From Flavivirga spongiicola (GTDB lineage: Bacteria; Bacteroidota; Bacteroidia; Flavobacteriales; Flavobacteriaceae): a stretch of DNA of 64,000 nt. This document shows positions 46,080 to 54,586 of this stretch, in pieces (the first letter of the stretch is position 1; each line of letters begins with the position of its first letter). The notes under the pieces were generated by a model. It was not told the DNA's origin. It did not search any database and saw only the letters and a program-made list of their open reading frames with translations. The position numbers and the translations under genes were made by a program. The stretch lies in contig NZ_JAUOEO010000002.1 of NCBI RefSeq assembly GCF_030540825.1, positions 372,001 to 436,000 of the forward strand, read 5' to 3'.

Positions 46080-47972
46080 ATGAAAAAAAGAATATTCATA
46101 CTACCGTTATTAACATTACTATTAGTTAATGTAGCCTTTTCTCAAAAAGGTATAACCAAACGAGCAAAGAAGACATACAATAATCTGTCTTATGTAAAAA
46201 CGACAGAGCAATTATTAGCAGCAGCAGAGTCAGGTAATAAATCACCACGGTTATTAGAAAGTTTAGCAAATTCCTTTTACTATAATAGTAAAATGGAAGC
46301 CGCTTCAAAATGGTATGGCGAATTAATAGATTTAAAAGAAGAAAACTTAGATCCTGAAAATTACTTTAGATACTCACAAGCCTTAAAAGGGATAGGTGAT
46401 TACGATAAAGCCGATAAAGTACTAAGAGAATTTATAGCTTTAAAACCAGAAGATACCAGAAGTAAATTGTTTAAATCAGATTATTTAAAAACAATAGATA
46501 AGCGCTCTGATAATTTTGAGATGAATAATTTAGAAATCAATACAGAATTTTCAGATTTTGGAACCTCCGTTTACCAAGACCATTTAGTTTTTGCATCCTC
46601 AAGAGGAGAGAATGAGGATCTATATAATTGGAATGAACAACCCTTTTTAGATATCTATGAGTTAAAAACTGATGACACAGCATCAGAAATAAAGGGATCA
46701 GTAAATACGAAGTATCACGAATCATCAACAACCTTTACCAAAGATGGTAAAACCGTATACTTTACAAGAAACAATTACTACAAAGGAGAATTTAAGAAGA
46801 ATTCAAAAAGACTCCACGGGCTAAAAGTATATAAAGCAACATTAAAAGAAGGCTTATGGACAAATATAGAACCCTTATCCTTTAATAGTGATGACTACAA
46901 TGTAGCTCACCCAGCACTGAGTGTAGATGAGACTAAGTTGTATTTTTCATCAGATATGGAAGGTACCCTGGGTGCCTCAGATATCTATGTAGTAGAGATA
47001 AAAGAAGACGGAAGCTATGGTGAACCAAAAAATCTGGGTTCAAAAATAAACACAGAAGGCAGAGAAAATTTTCCTTATATAAGTGATAAAGGAACACTTT
47101 ATTTTTCATCCGATGGCCATCCAGGATTGGGAGGCTTAGATGTATTTGCATTTAAAAATATAGGTAACATAAGCAACTCAAATAATAAAGTAATTAATGT
47201 TGGGAAACCAATCAATAGTCAAAAAGATGATTTTGAGTATATTATAAACGAAGAAACGCTAAATGGTTATCTTTCGTCAAATAGAGAAGGGGGAAAGGGT
47301 GATGATGATATTTATAAATTTACAAGAAACCCATATCAGCAATACATAACAGGTAAGGTATTAGATAAGAAGACCGATCAAATTATAGCAGATGCAGATG
47401 TGGTGATTTATAACCATGCAAATGAGGCAGTAAAGACTTTAAAGTCAGATACAAACGGAGCATTTAGTTTGAAATTATCAGGAAGCCATAGTGAGTATAA
47501 ATCACAGGCAACAAAAGTTAATTATAAAGAAGGCATTCAGTCTTTTAATATCGATACAGAAGAACTAGAATTAAAATTAGTCATAAAACTAGCACCAAAT
47601 GAAGTAGATTTATTTAAAGTACTAAATTTAAAAGCTATCTATTTTGATTATGATAAATCAGATATAAGGCCAGAAGCCGAAATAGAATTAGCGAAGGTTA
47701 TAAATTACCTTAAAGAGTTTCCGGAAACAAAGGTAGATGTAAGGTCACATACGGATTCCAGAGGATCCAAAAGATATAATCTCGCATTATCCAATAGAAG
47801 AAATAAATCTACGATAGACTACCTTATAAAAGGAGGGATAAATGCCAGTAGATTAACAGGAAAAGGATATGGAAAAACGGAGCTTATAAATAAATGTTCA
47901 AAAGGTGTTAAATGTAGCGAAGAAGAACATCAAGCCAATAGAAGAAGTGAGTTTATATTGGTTATAGACTAG
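46080..47972 (+). CDS. OmpA family protein with TPR and PD40 repeats
   Basis: 630 residues. Order: signal peptide (ending VAFSQ), TPR region (about 30-135), PD40 beta-propeller blades (LYFSSDMEGTLGASDIYV, LYFSSDGHPGLGGLDVFAF), a carboxypeptidase regulatory domain (about 415-490) and an OmpA peptidoglycan-binding domain (IYFDYDKSDIRPEAE, HTDSRGSKRYNLALSNRR). It resembles SprE/PorE-like accessory proteins that link T9SS parts to peptidoglycan. Third gene of the T9SS triad. Confidence 0.92.
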   Translation: MKKRIFILPLLTLLLVNVAFSQKGITKRAKKTYNNLSYVKTTEQLLAAAESGNKSPRLLESLANSFYYNSKMEAASKWYGELIDLKEENLDPENYFRYSQALKGIGDYDKADKVLREFIALKPEDTRSKLFKSDYLKTIDKRSDNFEMNNLEINTEFSDFGTSVYQDHLVFASSRGENEDLYNWNEQPFLDIYELKTDDTASEIKGSVNTKYHESSTTFTKDGKTVYFTRNNYYKGEFKKNSKRLHGLKVYKATLKEGLWTNIEPLSFNSDDYNVAHPALSVDETKLYFSSDMEGTLGASDIYVVEIKEDGSYGEPKNLGSKINTEGRENFPYISDKGTLYFSSDGHPGLGGLDVFAFKNIGNISNSNNKVINVGKPINSQKDDFEYIINEETLNGYLSSNREGGKGDDDIYKFTRNPYQQYITGKVLDKKTDQIIADADVVIYNHANEAVKTLKSDTNGAFSLKLSGSHSEYKSQATKVNYKEGIQSFNIDTEELELKLVIKLAPNEVDLFKVLNLKAIYFDYDKSDIRPEAEIELAKVINYLKEFPETKVDVRSHTDSRGSKRYNLALSNRRNKSTIDYLIKGGINASRLTGKGYGKTELINKCSKGVKCSEEEHQANRRSEFILVID

Positions 47973-47990
47973 ACTTAGCGCATAACACAT

Positions 47991-48028
47991 AAAAAAGGCA
48001 TTCATAATAATTTATGGATGCTTTTTTA
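47991..48028 (+). terminator. Terminator of the T9SS triad
   Basis: AAAAAAGGCATTCATA and TATGGATGCTTTTTT pair with one or two mismatches, followed by Ts, 19 bp after the OmpA stop. Confidence 0.65.
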
Positions 48029-48062
48029 TTTTATAGCTAAGCTTTAACTTAAAATTCTAATT

Positions 48063-48224
48063 ATACCAAATAAACCTCAAAATGACACGCATAATTCGTT
48101 TCTTTTTTACTTATACTTCTTCAAAAAACAGAACCATAACTTTGGCTATGCTTAGATTTTTTGACTTATCTAAGCAAAAAATAATTCAAATTATTTATGA
48201 GTCATTTTGAAATTCAATTGGTAT
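48063..48224. repeat. Inverted-repeat element ending in ATACCAA / TTGGTAT
   Basis: Ends at 48063-48086 and 48201-48224 share ATACCAA and TCAAAATGAC as inverted copies (17 exact positions in two blocks of 24). Inside, TGCTTAGAT (48149) and ATCTAAGCA (48168) form a second hairpin. The 162-bp unit fills the gap between the OmpA gene and idi and looks like a non-autonomous element. Confidence 0.65.
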
Positions 48225-48267
48225 TAGAATATGTTTTTTAATATTTACTTGGTATTTTTGCTATTCT

Positions 48268-48792
48268 ATGGAAGAAGAGAAAGTAATTCTTGTTAATGAT
48301 AGAAATGAGCAAATTGGATTGATGCCAAAAATGGAAGCTCATGAAAAAGCTTTGTTGCATCGCGCATTTTCAGTTTTTATTTTTAATAATAAAAATGAAT
48401 TAATGCTACAACAACGGGCTTTAGGAAAATACCATTCTCCAGGACTTTGGACCAATACTTGTTGCAGTCATCAACGTGATGGAGAAACTAATATTGAGGC
48501 AGGAAAAAGACGTTTGAAAGAAGAAATGGGATTTGTAGTAGACTTACAGGAATCGATTTCATTTATTTATAAAGCGCCATTTGATAATGGGTTAACCGAG
48601 CATGAGTACGATCATGTTTTACTGGGTAATTATAATAATGAACCCATTATTAATCCAGATGAAGTAGCAGATTGGAAATGGATGCCTTTAGAAGAAGTTA
48701 AGGCAGATATTTTGCTTCAACCGGACTTGTATACAGCATGGTTTAAGGTGATTTTTGATAAATTCTACGAACATATAAACATTTCCAAATGA
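48268..48792 (+). CDS. idi: Isopentenyl-diphosphate delta-isomerase, type I
   Basis: 174 residues, Nudix fold. WTNTCCSHQRDGE holds the catalytic Cys and metal His, and the Nudix-like helix is AGKRRLKEEMGF; YDHVLLGNY is also conserved. It interconverts IPP and DMAPP. A TATTTTTG (TAnnTTTG) element ends 8 bp before the ATG, suggesting a very short leader. Its stop overlaps the queD start by 4 bases. Confidence 0.95.
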   Translation: MEEEKVILVNDRNEQIGLMPKMEAHEKALLHRAFSVFIFNNKNELMLQQRALGKYHSPGLWTNTCCSHQRDGETNIEAGKRRLKEEMGFVVDLQESISFIYKAPFDNGLTEHEYDHVLLGNYNNEPIINPDEVADWKWMPLEEVKADILLQPDLYTAWFKVIFDKFYEHINISK

Positions 48793-49199
48793 GAGTAACT
48801 GTTAGTAGAAAGGCACATTTTAATGCAGCACACCGTTTGTATAGAAAAGATTGGAGTTTTGAGAAAAATGACACTATTTTTGGAAAATGTAATAACCCAA
48901 ACTTTCATGGTCATAATTATGAACTCATTGTTAGCATTACAGGAGAGATAGATGAAGAAACGGGTTATGTTATTGACATGAAAATCTTAAAAGATATTAT
49001 TAAATCTGAAGTAGAAGACGCTTTCGATCATAAAAATTTGAATGTAGAAGTACCGGAATTTAAAGATTTAAATCCAACGGCTGAAAATATAGCTGTCGTA
49101 ATCTACAATAAAGTGAAGCCAAAATTGGCTGCATATTTAGAATTGGAGATTACTCTTTTTGAAACACCTCGTAATTTTGTAACCTATTCAGGAAAATAA
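48789..49199 (+). CDS. queD: 6-carboxytetrahydropterin synthase-type protein
   Basis: 136 residues, T-fold. FNAAHRLY, CNNPNFHGHNYEL (Cys plus zinc His pair), DMKILKDI and FDHKNLN are PTPS/QueD motifs. The length and bacterial context favour QueD, which makes the queuosine precursor; a pterin role cannot be excluded. Overlaps idi (ATGA) and is followed without gap by manA, an operon order I associate with flavobacteria. Confidence 0.9.
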   Translation: MRVTVSRKAHFNAAHRLYRKDWSFEKNDTIFGKCNNPNFHGHNYELIVSITGEIDEETGYVIDMKILKDIIKSEVEDAFDHKNLNVEVPEFKDLNPTAENIAVVIYNKVKPKLAAYLELEITLFETPRNFVTYSGK

Positions 49200-50171
49200 A
49201 TGAACAATACCTTATACCCTCTCAAATTCAGCCCAATTTTAAAAGATAAAATCTGGGGCGGACAAAAATTAAAAACCATCCTAAATAAAGAAAGTGATTT
49301 GCCAAATATTGGTGAAAGTTGGGAAATTAGTGATGTAGAAGGAGATACATCCATAGTATCAAATGGCAGTTTAGCAGGACATTCGTTAAAAGAACTTTTA
49401 GAAACTTTTAAAGGCCATTTAATAGGAGATAAAAACTATAGGATATTTGGAAATAAATTCCCCTTGCTTATTAAATTTATTGATGCTCGAGAAGACCTAT
49501 CAATACAATTACACCCTAATGATGAGTTAGCAGCTAAGAGACATAATTCTTTCGGAAAAACAGAAATGTGGTATACACTACAAGCTGATGAAGGCTCCAA
49601 TTTAATTGTTGGCTTTAATCAAGACATGGCTCCGGAAAAATATTTAAGTCATTTAGAAGATAAAACACTTACCGATATTTTAAATTTTGATGAAGTAAAA
49701 GTTGGAGATACTTATTTTATTGAAGTTGGCCGTATTCATGCAATAGGAGCTGGGGTTATGGTAGCTGAAATACAACAAACAAGTGATATTACATATCGCG
49801 TTTACGATTGGGATCGCGTAGATGATGCTGGTAATGAAAGAGAATTACATAATGATTTAGCAATTGATGCATTCGATTTTAATATGCCTGATAATTTTAG
49901 AGTAACATATTCTAAAACAGAAAATCAATCTAATGAAATGGTGAGTTGTCCTTATTTTACAACGAGCTATTTAAAGGTCACTGAAACACTTAAAAAGAAA
50001 AATGAATACGATTCATTTGTAATCTATATGTGTGTGGAAGGCGATGCAGAGATTTTGGTTGACGGTATTTCTGAGTCTATTAAAAAAGGAGAAACAATAT
50101 TACTTCCTGCAGCAATTATTGATTATGAAATTGCCGCTAAAAATGCTACACTATTGGAAGTTTATGTTTAA
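49200..50171 (+). CDS. manA: Type I mannose-6-phosphate isomerase
   Basis: 323 residues, cupin fold. WGGQKL, SIQLHPNDELA (zinc His), KTEMWYTL and the later RIHAIGAG are family blocks. It interconverts mannose-6-phosphate and fructose-6-phosphate. It begins on the base after the queD stop, so the three genes idi-queD-manA are one transcript. It is the short bacterial form, like B. subtilis ManA. Confidence 0.93.
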   Translation: MNNTLYPLKFSPILKDKIWGGQKLKTILNKESDLPNIGESWEISDVEGDTSIVSNGSLAGHSLKELLETFKGHLIGDKNYRIFGNKFPLLIKFIDAREDLSIQLHPNDELAAKRHNSFGKTEMWYTLQADEGSNLIVGFNQDMAPEKYLSHLEDKTLTDILNFDEVKVGDTYFIEVGRIHAIGAGVMVAEIQQTSDITYRVYDWDRVDDAGNERELHNDLAIDAFDFNMPDNFRVTYSKTENQSNEMVSCPYFTTSYLKVTETLKKKNEYDSFVIYMCVEGDAEILVDGISESIKKGETILLPAAIIDYEIAAKNATLLEVYV

Positions 50172-50198
50172 TTTTGCAATCAAATAAAAATACAGATT

Positions 50199-50468
50199 AT
50201 GGCAAATGTTAGAGACCTAAAAAAAGACATTAATTATGTTTTAGGTGATATTATTGAAGCAGTTTACGTTTGGGAATATGCAAACACAGACAAAGATACA
50301 AAGAAGAGTGAAGCAATTATTGATGAAGCAATTGCCGTTTTTGATGAATTAATAGCTAAAGTAAATGCTAAAGATGTAGATAATGCAAAAACGCATTTTA
50401 AAGCAATTAATGCTGAGCTAGAAACTAAAGGCAGAGCCTTAATTGAAAAAATCAATAAATTGGGATAA
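50199..50468 (+). CDS. Small conserved hypothetical protein
   Basis: 89 residues, almost wholly alpha-helical and acidic (IIEAVYVWEYANTDKDTKKSE, then repeated Ala/Lys-rich heptads). No Cys, signal or membrane segment. I believe close relatives occur throughout flavobacteria, but no function is known to me. It is 27 bp after manA and likely cotranscribed. Confidence 0.8.
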   Translation: MANVRDLKKDINYVLGDIIEAVYVWEYANTDKDTKKSEAIIDEAIAVFDELIAKVNAKDVDNAKTHFKAINAELETKGRALIEKINKLG

Positions 50469-50485
50469 ATTTTTTAACGGACGCC

Positions 50486-50515
50486 TTGTAAATATTAATT
50501 TAGATATTATATTTG
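50486..50515 (+). promoter_or_regulatory. tRNA-Thr promoter (-33 TTG, -7 TAnnTTTG)
   Basis: TTG at 50486-50488 and TATATTTG at 50508-50515 are 19 bases apart; the tRNA starts 14 bases later. Same layout as the tRNA-Arg promoter. Confidence 0.78.
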
Positions 50516-50529
50516 CAACCGTTAAATAA

Positions 50530-50606
50530 GCCGATGTAGCTCAGCTGGCTAGAGCAGCTGATTTGTAATCAGCAGGTCGTGGGTTCGAGTCCCTCCATCG
50601 GCTCCA
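50530..50606 (+). tRNA. tRNA-Thr (anticodon TGT)
   Basis: Complete cloverleaf: acceptor GCCGATG/CATCGGC, D-arm GCTC/GAGC, anticodon stem GCTGA/TCAGC with loop TTTGTAA (anticodon TGT), T-arm with TTCGAGT. Discriminator T at 50603, followed by an encoded CCA. Its last 18 bases recur 111 bp downstream. Confidence 0.96.
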
Positions 50607-50697
50607 AAGAAGTTAATTGCGTAAAAGAAGTTAATGAATAGTTTTAAAGCTGTTTTTTGACTTGGGAGAAGAAGTTTATCCTGAGCGCAGTCGAAGG

Positions 50698-50715
50698 GAG
50701 TCCCTCCATCGGCTC
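50698..50715 (+). repeat. Direct repeat of the tRNA-Thr 3' end
   Basis: GAGTCCCTCCATCGGCTC is identical to 50587-50604 in the tRNA T-arm/acceptor. A duplicated tRNA 3' end is the usual footprint of site-specific integration, but only 93 bp, carrying a GAGCGCAGTCGAAGG repeat piece, lie between the copies, so any element is gone. Confidence 0.8.
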
Positions 50716-50720
50716 TTTGT

Positions 50721-50756
50721 AAAAAAAAGACTGTCTTTTTAGACAGTCTTTTTTTT
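50721..50756 (+). terminator. Perfect 16-bp terminator after tRNA-Thr
   Basis: Arms 50721-50736 and 50741-50756 (AAAAAAAAGACTGTCT and its exact complement) with loop TTTT, ending in eight Ts. Confidence 0.9.
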
Positions 50757-50824
50757 GAAGTAATAGCAACTTAAATTACAAACCATTATTACTTAAATAG
50801 GTTGTCAGCAAACGTTTATTATAA

Positions 50825-51295
50825 TTAATTATGAGTTTTACTTAGCTTAACCCAATTCTTATCAGCGGTGTTTTTTAATTTACCATAATTGCTCTCCGCC
50901 AACCATAGCTGTTTAGCATCTAATTCTACATTATTTAAAAATAAAAAATACTTTCCGTCATGAACTAAAAACTTATTTGAGTCAATTCTAAACTTAGCTC
51001 CTGCATAAGTTCCAAATGCACAGAAGCCTCCGTATTGTGGTAAATACTTTGTTGGGTTTTTATCAAATGTTGATTTTTGTTCAGCTGATGTAAAATAGTA
51101 TACTACTTTTTTGTGTTCAGATTTGTAATTTTTATTTCCTCTTTGAGCCAAGCCTAAGTCCAAATACGATACAGGGCTATAGCCTTTAAGTGCAATATTA
51201 CTATTGTCAATATTGTTTGCCATTTTATCTTGAGAAAATAGATTAGTGGTTAATAAAATTGTGAATGCTATTAATGTTGTTTTTAAAATTTTCAT
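50825..51295 (-). CDS. Secreted YHS domain protein
   Basis: 156 residues with a Sec signal ending near NLFSQ. The YHS-like part reads LKGYSPVSYLD, then YYFTSAEQKSTFDKNPTKYLPQYGGFCAFG with the single conserved Cys. YHS domains are linked to metal binding (copper or heavy metals); the ligand here is unknown. It follows the NTF2-like gene by 30 bp and is probably cotranscribed. Confidence 0.85.
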   Translation of the reverse strand: MKILKTTLIAFTILLTTNLFSQDKMANNIDNSNIALKGYSPVSYLDLGLAQRGNKNYKSEHKKVVYYFTSAEQKSTFDKNPTKYLPQYGGFCAFGTYAGAKFRIDSNKFLVHDGKYFLFLNNVELDAKQLWLAESNYGKLKNTADKNWVKLSKTHN

Positions 51296-51325
51296 CTTAT
51301 ATTTTTTTAATTGTTAATATTCGTT

Positions 51326-51679
51326 TTACTCTGCGTTAAAATATTCCTCATGGGTTACTTTTCCTTCATCATTCCAAATTCTACGAATGATTTCGTGCCA
51401 GTAAATTTTATTACCATCTTTCATGTCGAAATTGAATGTGAATTCGGATGCAGAAACATTTCCATCTACTATAGAATGATGATGGGTAATCTCATTTACT
51501 TTGTCAATTGCTCCAGCAAAACCTTCCATTTTTGTAATCATTTCTAGCTTTCCTTTTGTTCCACCATTTCCATAATCCGATGTGTTTGCATTGTCAGCAA
51601 AGAATTCTTTTAGGGCATCTACAATAGCACCTTGAGAAACTATTGTATCTATTTTTTGTACTTGTTCTTTAATATTCAT
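51326..51679 (-). CDS. NTF2/SnoaL-like protein
   Basis: 117 residues, single small alpha+beta-cone domain: IVDALKEFFADNANTSDYG, then strands ending NKIYWHEIIRRIWNDEGKVTHEEYF. The family includes isomerases, hydrolases and non-enzymatic binders; no catalytic set can be named. First of a two-gene unit with the YHS gene. Confidence 0.8.
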   Translation of the reverse strand: MNIKEQVQKIDTIVSQGAIVDALKEFFADNANTSDYGNGGTKGKLEMITKMEGFAGAIDKVNEITHHHSIVDGNVSASEFTFNFDMKDGNKIYWHEIIRRIWNDEGKVTHEEYFNAE

Positions 51680-51774
51680 TTTTTTTATTTTATGTGATTA
51701 ATACACTGCAAAAATGGATGAAAATTAAAGTTTAGGTGCTACAAAAAAAGGACTAAGAATTGTACTTTTTTAAT

Positions 51775-52014
51775 CGAAAAAAATTCTCCGAGGCTTTGCC
51801 TCGGTGTTTCCGTTGAACCTGCCTGCCGGCAGGATTGTCATTCCCGTTTTTACGGGAATCTAAATAACAAAATTTCGATTTTGACCATAAAGGTCGAAAA
51901 CCTGTGCTCAACTTGATTGGGTATGAAACGAACGAGATCTGTGCTGAGCCTATCGGATACGCTCAAGACAGGCTAAAGCAAAGTATATCTCTATGACTCT
52001 GCCACGAGGATAGT
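51775..52014. repeat. Dispersed intergenic repeat, copy B
   Basis: Same ordered blocks as 35155-35350: TTCTCCGAGGCTTTGCC, CATTCCCGTTTTTACGGGAA, CCTGTGCTCAACTTGATTGG, CTCTATGACTCTGCC and GAGGATAGTTTATTTCGAGA. This copy carries an insertion of about 55 bp after the AACGAGAT block, with a GCTGAGCC/AGGCTAAAGC segment. It reaches the last codons of the AraC gene. Confidence 0.8.
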
Positions 52015-53073
52015 TTATTTCGAGAAATTCTTTATTTTAAAATCGGTTGGAGTAGTTCCTGTGTAGTGTTTAAAAAACCTTGTAAAGTGATTAGACTCTT
52101 CAAAGCCTAGTCTTCTCGATATTGAAGATATAGTTTCTCCTTCAATAAGCATTAATTTGGCAGTGTTTATTAATTCTAACCTAATTAATTGACCTAAAGA
52201 AGTGCTCATTTTAGCTTGTACTTTGTTAGATAACGCTTTTATCGAAAGATTCATCTTATTAGCATAAAACCCAAGGGATCTTTCCTGCGTATGATATTTT
52301 TGAAGAAGTTCTATAATATTCTGGGAAAACAAATCACGATTTTCGAAATCAAAATGCTCTCTAAATTGCTTTGGTGTTTGACCTGTTGAATTTTTAAAAA
52401 CACGATTAAAATAGGCATCATCTTTAAAGCCTAATTCATAAGATACCTCTTGAATATTCTTATTTGTAAACGCAACTTCCTTTAGACTTTCTTGAAGCCT
52501 TTTTGAGTTCATTAAATTCTTAACAGATAAGCCAATTTTATTTTTAATTAAAGCCTGAGCGTTATAACCACGATCATTAATTAAACTAACTAAATCATTT
52601 CCTGTTAAATGATTTGAATATTCTTTGTCAATAATTTCTTTTGTATCAAAAATAACTTGATATTCTTCTTTGTTGGCTTTAAAAGGGTTTTGCCAATACC
52701 ATTGTTTAGAAGATATATCAATAATATCTGCAGAATTATCTGTTAATGTCGATTCAGATAGAAAAGTATTGCAGTCCTCACATTCTAACAAATCGATATA
52801 GCCTAATGAAATCAAATGTTTGAATAGCACTCTAACTTCACTGTTATAAAATTTACTTTCATTAGAAAATACAATTTTTCTAACTGTAAAATCGTCAGAT
52901 AAAAATTTAATGTATTGTCCCTTTTCTAAAAAGATGGCTTTTTCTTGCCAATCAAAGTAATTTTTAAAATCTACCTGAATGCTACCTTTACCTGATAGAA
53001 TATGAATGAGAGTATGCTTTTCTATAAAGTAAACTTTGTTAATCTCTGGTGAGAACTTTTCAACTTTTTGCAT
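52015..53073 (-). CDS. AraC-family regulator with two DNA-binding domains
   Basis: 352 residues. The N-terminus (1-90) is cupin-like as in AraC sensors (HTLIHILSGKGSIQVDF). Two complete AraC helix-turn-helix domains follow: about 165-245 (AFTNKNIQEVSYELGFKDDA, RVFKNSTGQTPKQFRE) and about 260-350 (ISSISRRLGFEESNHFTRFF, HYTGTTPTDFK). Normal AraC proteins have one such domain of about 100 residues. It is upstream of the NTF2/YHS unit on the same strand, though a dispersed repeat separates them. Confidence 0.88.
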   Translation of the reverse strand: MQKVEKFSPEINKVYFIEKHTLIHILSGKGSIQVDFKNYFDWQEKAIFLEKGQYIKFLSDDFTVRKIVFSNESKFYNSEVRVLFKHLISLGYIDLLECEDCNTFLSESTLTDNSADIIDISSKQWYWQNPFKANKEEYQVIFDTKEIIDKEYSNHLTGNDLVSLINDRGYNAQALIKNKIGLSVKNLMNSKRLQESLKEVAFTNKNIQEVSYELGFKDDAYFNRVFKNSTGQTPKQFREHFDFENRDLFSQNIIELLQKYHTQERSLGFYANKMNLSIKALSNKVQAKMSTSLGQLIRLELINTAKLMLIEGETISSISRRLGFEESNHFTRFFKHYTGTTPTDFKIKNFSK

Positions 53074-53274
53074 TCAGTTTTGTAATGTTTGCTAACATGT
53101 TCCTTTAGTTTATAGTAACTAATTGGAATATCTGGTCTTTGAGAACTCGTTAAAGGAAATAATTTTTGCAACCTATTTATTAGCTCTAATTGTAAAAATA
53201 TAAAAAATTATAATGAAGCAGTCTATATTGATATATCAAAAAAAGTACCAGATGCTACCATATGACATTAACTT

Positions 53275-53895
53275 TTATACATTGTTTCCTGCTGATTTTT
53301 CTTCATATTCAGGACAATCCAATCGAATATCAGGAGTCAATAATTCTTTTTCCATCAGGTTACAATAATTCCTGTTTTCAGATTTGTCATAAAAATTACA
53401 GCTAAAACAGGTTCGCTGAACAGTTAAGATTCTATTGTTATTCAACTGATGAATTAACTTACTCAATGTTTCAAATACATTTTCTAAATCTGCTGTTTCA
53501 ATATTTTTTAGTTGTTTTTCGATTGGGTTTGCAAAATTTTCAGTTTCTGAAACCATCTTCTTACCTAAATCAGATAATAAAATTGAATAACTCCGACTAT
53601 CTGATAAAGAATAATCTTTAGTGATATATTTCTTTTTATCCAGCATTCGAATGGCATCACTTACTGTTGGTTTTGTAATATTGAATTCCTTTGCTAAATG
53701 ACTAACATTGCAAAGTTCGGATTTATGATAAGCAATGAAAATTAGTATTTGAATTTGAATAGGGCTTAAACCAATAACTTTTGCGTGCTCCCAAAGCAAA
53801 CTTTTAAACACTTCTGATATACGCTCCAAACCAACAACAATTTTACTTGTGATGCTTTTCTGTTGAAATTCTATATTGAAAACACTTTTTTCCAT
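53275..53895 (-). CDS. MarR-type regulator with C-terminal Cys4 motif
   Basis: 206 residues. Residues 25-150 form a MarR winged helix (HLAKEFNITKPTVSDAIRML, LSDSRSYSILLSDLGKKM). The C-terminal extension has C163-x2-C166-x11-C178-x15-C194, a likely Fe-S or zinc site giving redox or metal sensing. Palindromes of one type (TTAGGAATCCTAA-like) lie before this gene, the DUF2024 gene and the thioredoxin-like gene, so it probably controls all three. Confidence 0.88.
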   Translation of the reverse strand: MEKSVFNIEFQQKSITSKIVVGLERISEVFKSLLWEHAKVIGLSPIQIQILIFIAYHKSELCNVSHLAKEFNITKPTVSDAIRMLDKKKYITKDYSLSDSRSYSILLSDLGKKMVSETENFANPIEKQLKNIETADLENVFETLSKLIHQLNNNRILTVQRTCFSCNFYDKSENRNYCNLMEKELLTPDIRLDCPEYEEKSAGNNV

Positions 53896-53937
53896 TGATA
53901 AAAATACCTGCCGAATTATTTAGTTCTGCAGGTAAAG

Positions 53938-53950
53938 TTAGTAATCCTAA
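53938..53950. promoter_or_regulatory. Predicted MarR operator, own promoter
   Basis: TTAGTAATCCTAA, one position from symmetric TTAGGAATCCTAA, 43 bp upstream of the regulator start. A further inverted repeat, TACCTGC (53905) / GCAGGTA (53928), lies between it and the start. Confidence 0.6.
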
Positions 53951-53967
53951 TTATTTTATTCAAATAG

Positions 53968-54231
53968 TTAATTACAATTTTCCATTTCGATTATGTAATA
54001 ACCTTTTGTTTTAATTTCTTTTATAACTAATTCTGATGCATTTTCAATATGACAGAATACACATTTTTTTGATGTCAATGCTTCACTTTTAAATGATTTG
54101 TTTTTCAAATAATTCTTGCCAAAATCAAGTATTTTGGTTTCATCAGTCAATTTATTGTCAACAAGAATATCAAAATGCATAATTAATCCATTTTCTCTTT
54201 TCAAATAGGTGTCCCAAACTGATACTTTCAT
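53968..54231 (-). CDS. DUF2024 family protein
   Basis: 87 residues from the ATG at 54231; a longer frame from 54303 would place the start inside the operator region and lacks homology. The N-terminus KVSVWDTYLKRENGLIMHFDILV and CVFCHIE are characteristic of DUF2024 as I recall. Function unknown; the CxxC suggests redox or metal binding. It lies between the MarR regulator and the thioredoxin-like gene and has two operator-like sites upstream. Confidence 0.82.
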   Translation of the reverse strand: MKVSVWDTYLKRENGLIMHFDILVDNKLTDETKILDFGKNYLKNKSFKSEALTSKKCVFCHIENASELVIKEIKTKGYYIIEMENCN

Positions 54232-54255
54232 AATTTCTATTTTTTCTAAGTTTTT

Positions 54256-54294
54256 ATAGTTAGGAATTCTAAAATAAGTAGGATTCCTAACTAT
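54256..54294. promoter_or_regulatory. Predicted double MarR operator, DUF2024 promoter
   Basis: ATAGTTAGGAAT (54256-54267) and ATTCCTAACTAT (54283-54294) are exact 12-bp complements. Each arm extends into a site like TAGTTAGGAATTCTAA and TAGGATTCCTAACTA. The pair spans 25-63 bp upstream of the DUF2024 ATG. Confidence 0.72.
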
Positions 54295-54308
54295 AAACAG
54301 CAAATTTT

Positions 54309-54542
54309 TTACCCTTTAACATCTTCCATAGATGCCCCAAAATTGATATGAAGAACATTTCCATTTGGAGTTACCAATGCAGGAACAGATTTTACACCTG
54401 TTTTTTCGGCTTCATTTATTCGAGATTTATCATCAGCGAAATTTACAACTTCAACATCTGAAGGGTTAATAAGGTTAAGTATGTCTTGTTCTGCACTTAT
54501 GCATACTGGACATCCGGCGTGATAAAAGATTGATTTACTCAT
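54309..54542 (-). CDS. Small thioredoxin-like protein (CPVC)
   Basis: 77 residues from the ATG at 54542. IFYHAGCPVCISAEQ places the CxxC at Cys11 and Cys14, followed by the short thioredoxin fold with VKSVPALVTPNG (cis-Pro). It resembles glutaredoxin-like thiol reductases. An operator-like palindrome lies 45-63 bp upstream, so it belongs to the putative MarR regulon. Confidence 0.82.
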   Translation of the reverse strand: MSKSIFYHAGCPVCISAEQDILNLINPSDVEVVNFADDKSRINEAEKTGVKSVPALVTPNGNVLHINFGASMEDVKG

Positions 54543-54586
54543 AATTAATTGTTTAAATGGTTTAAGCAAAATTGCTGATGCAAATA

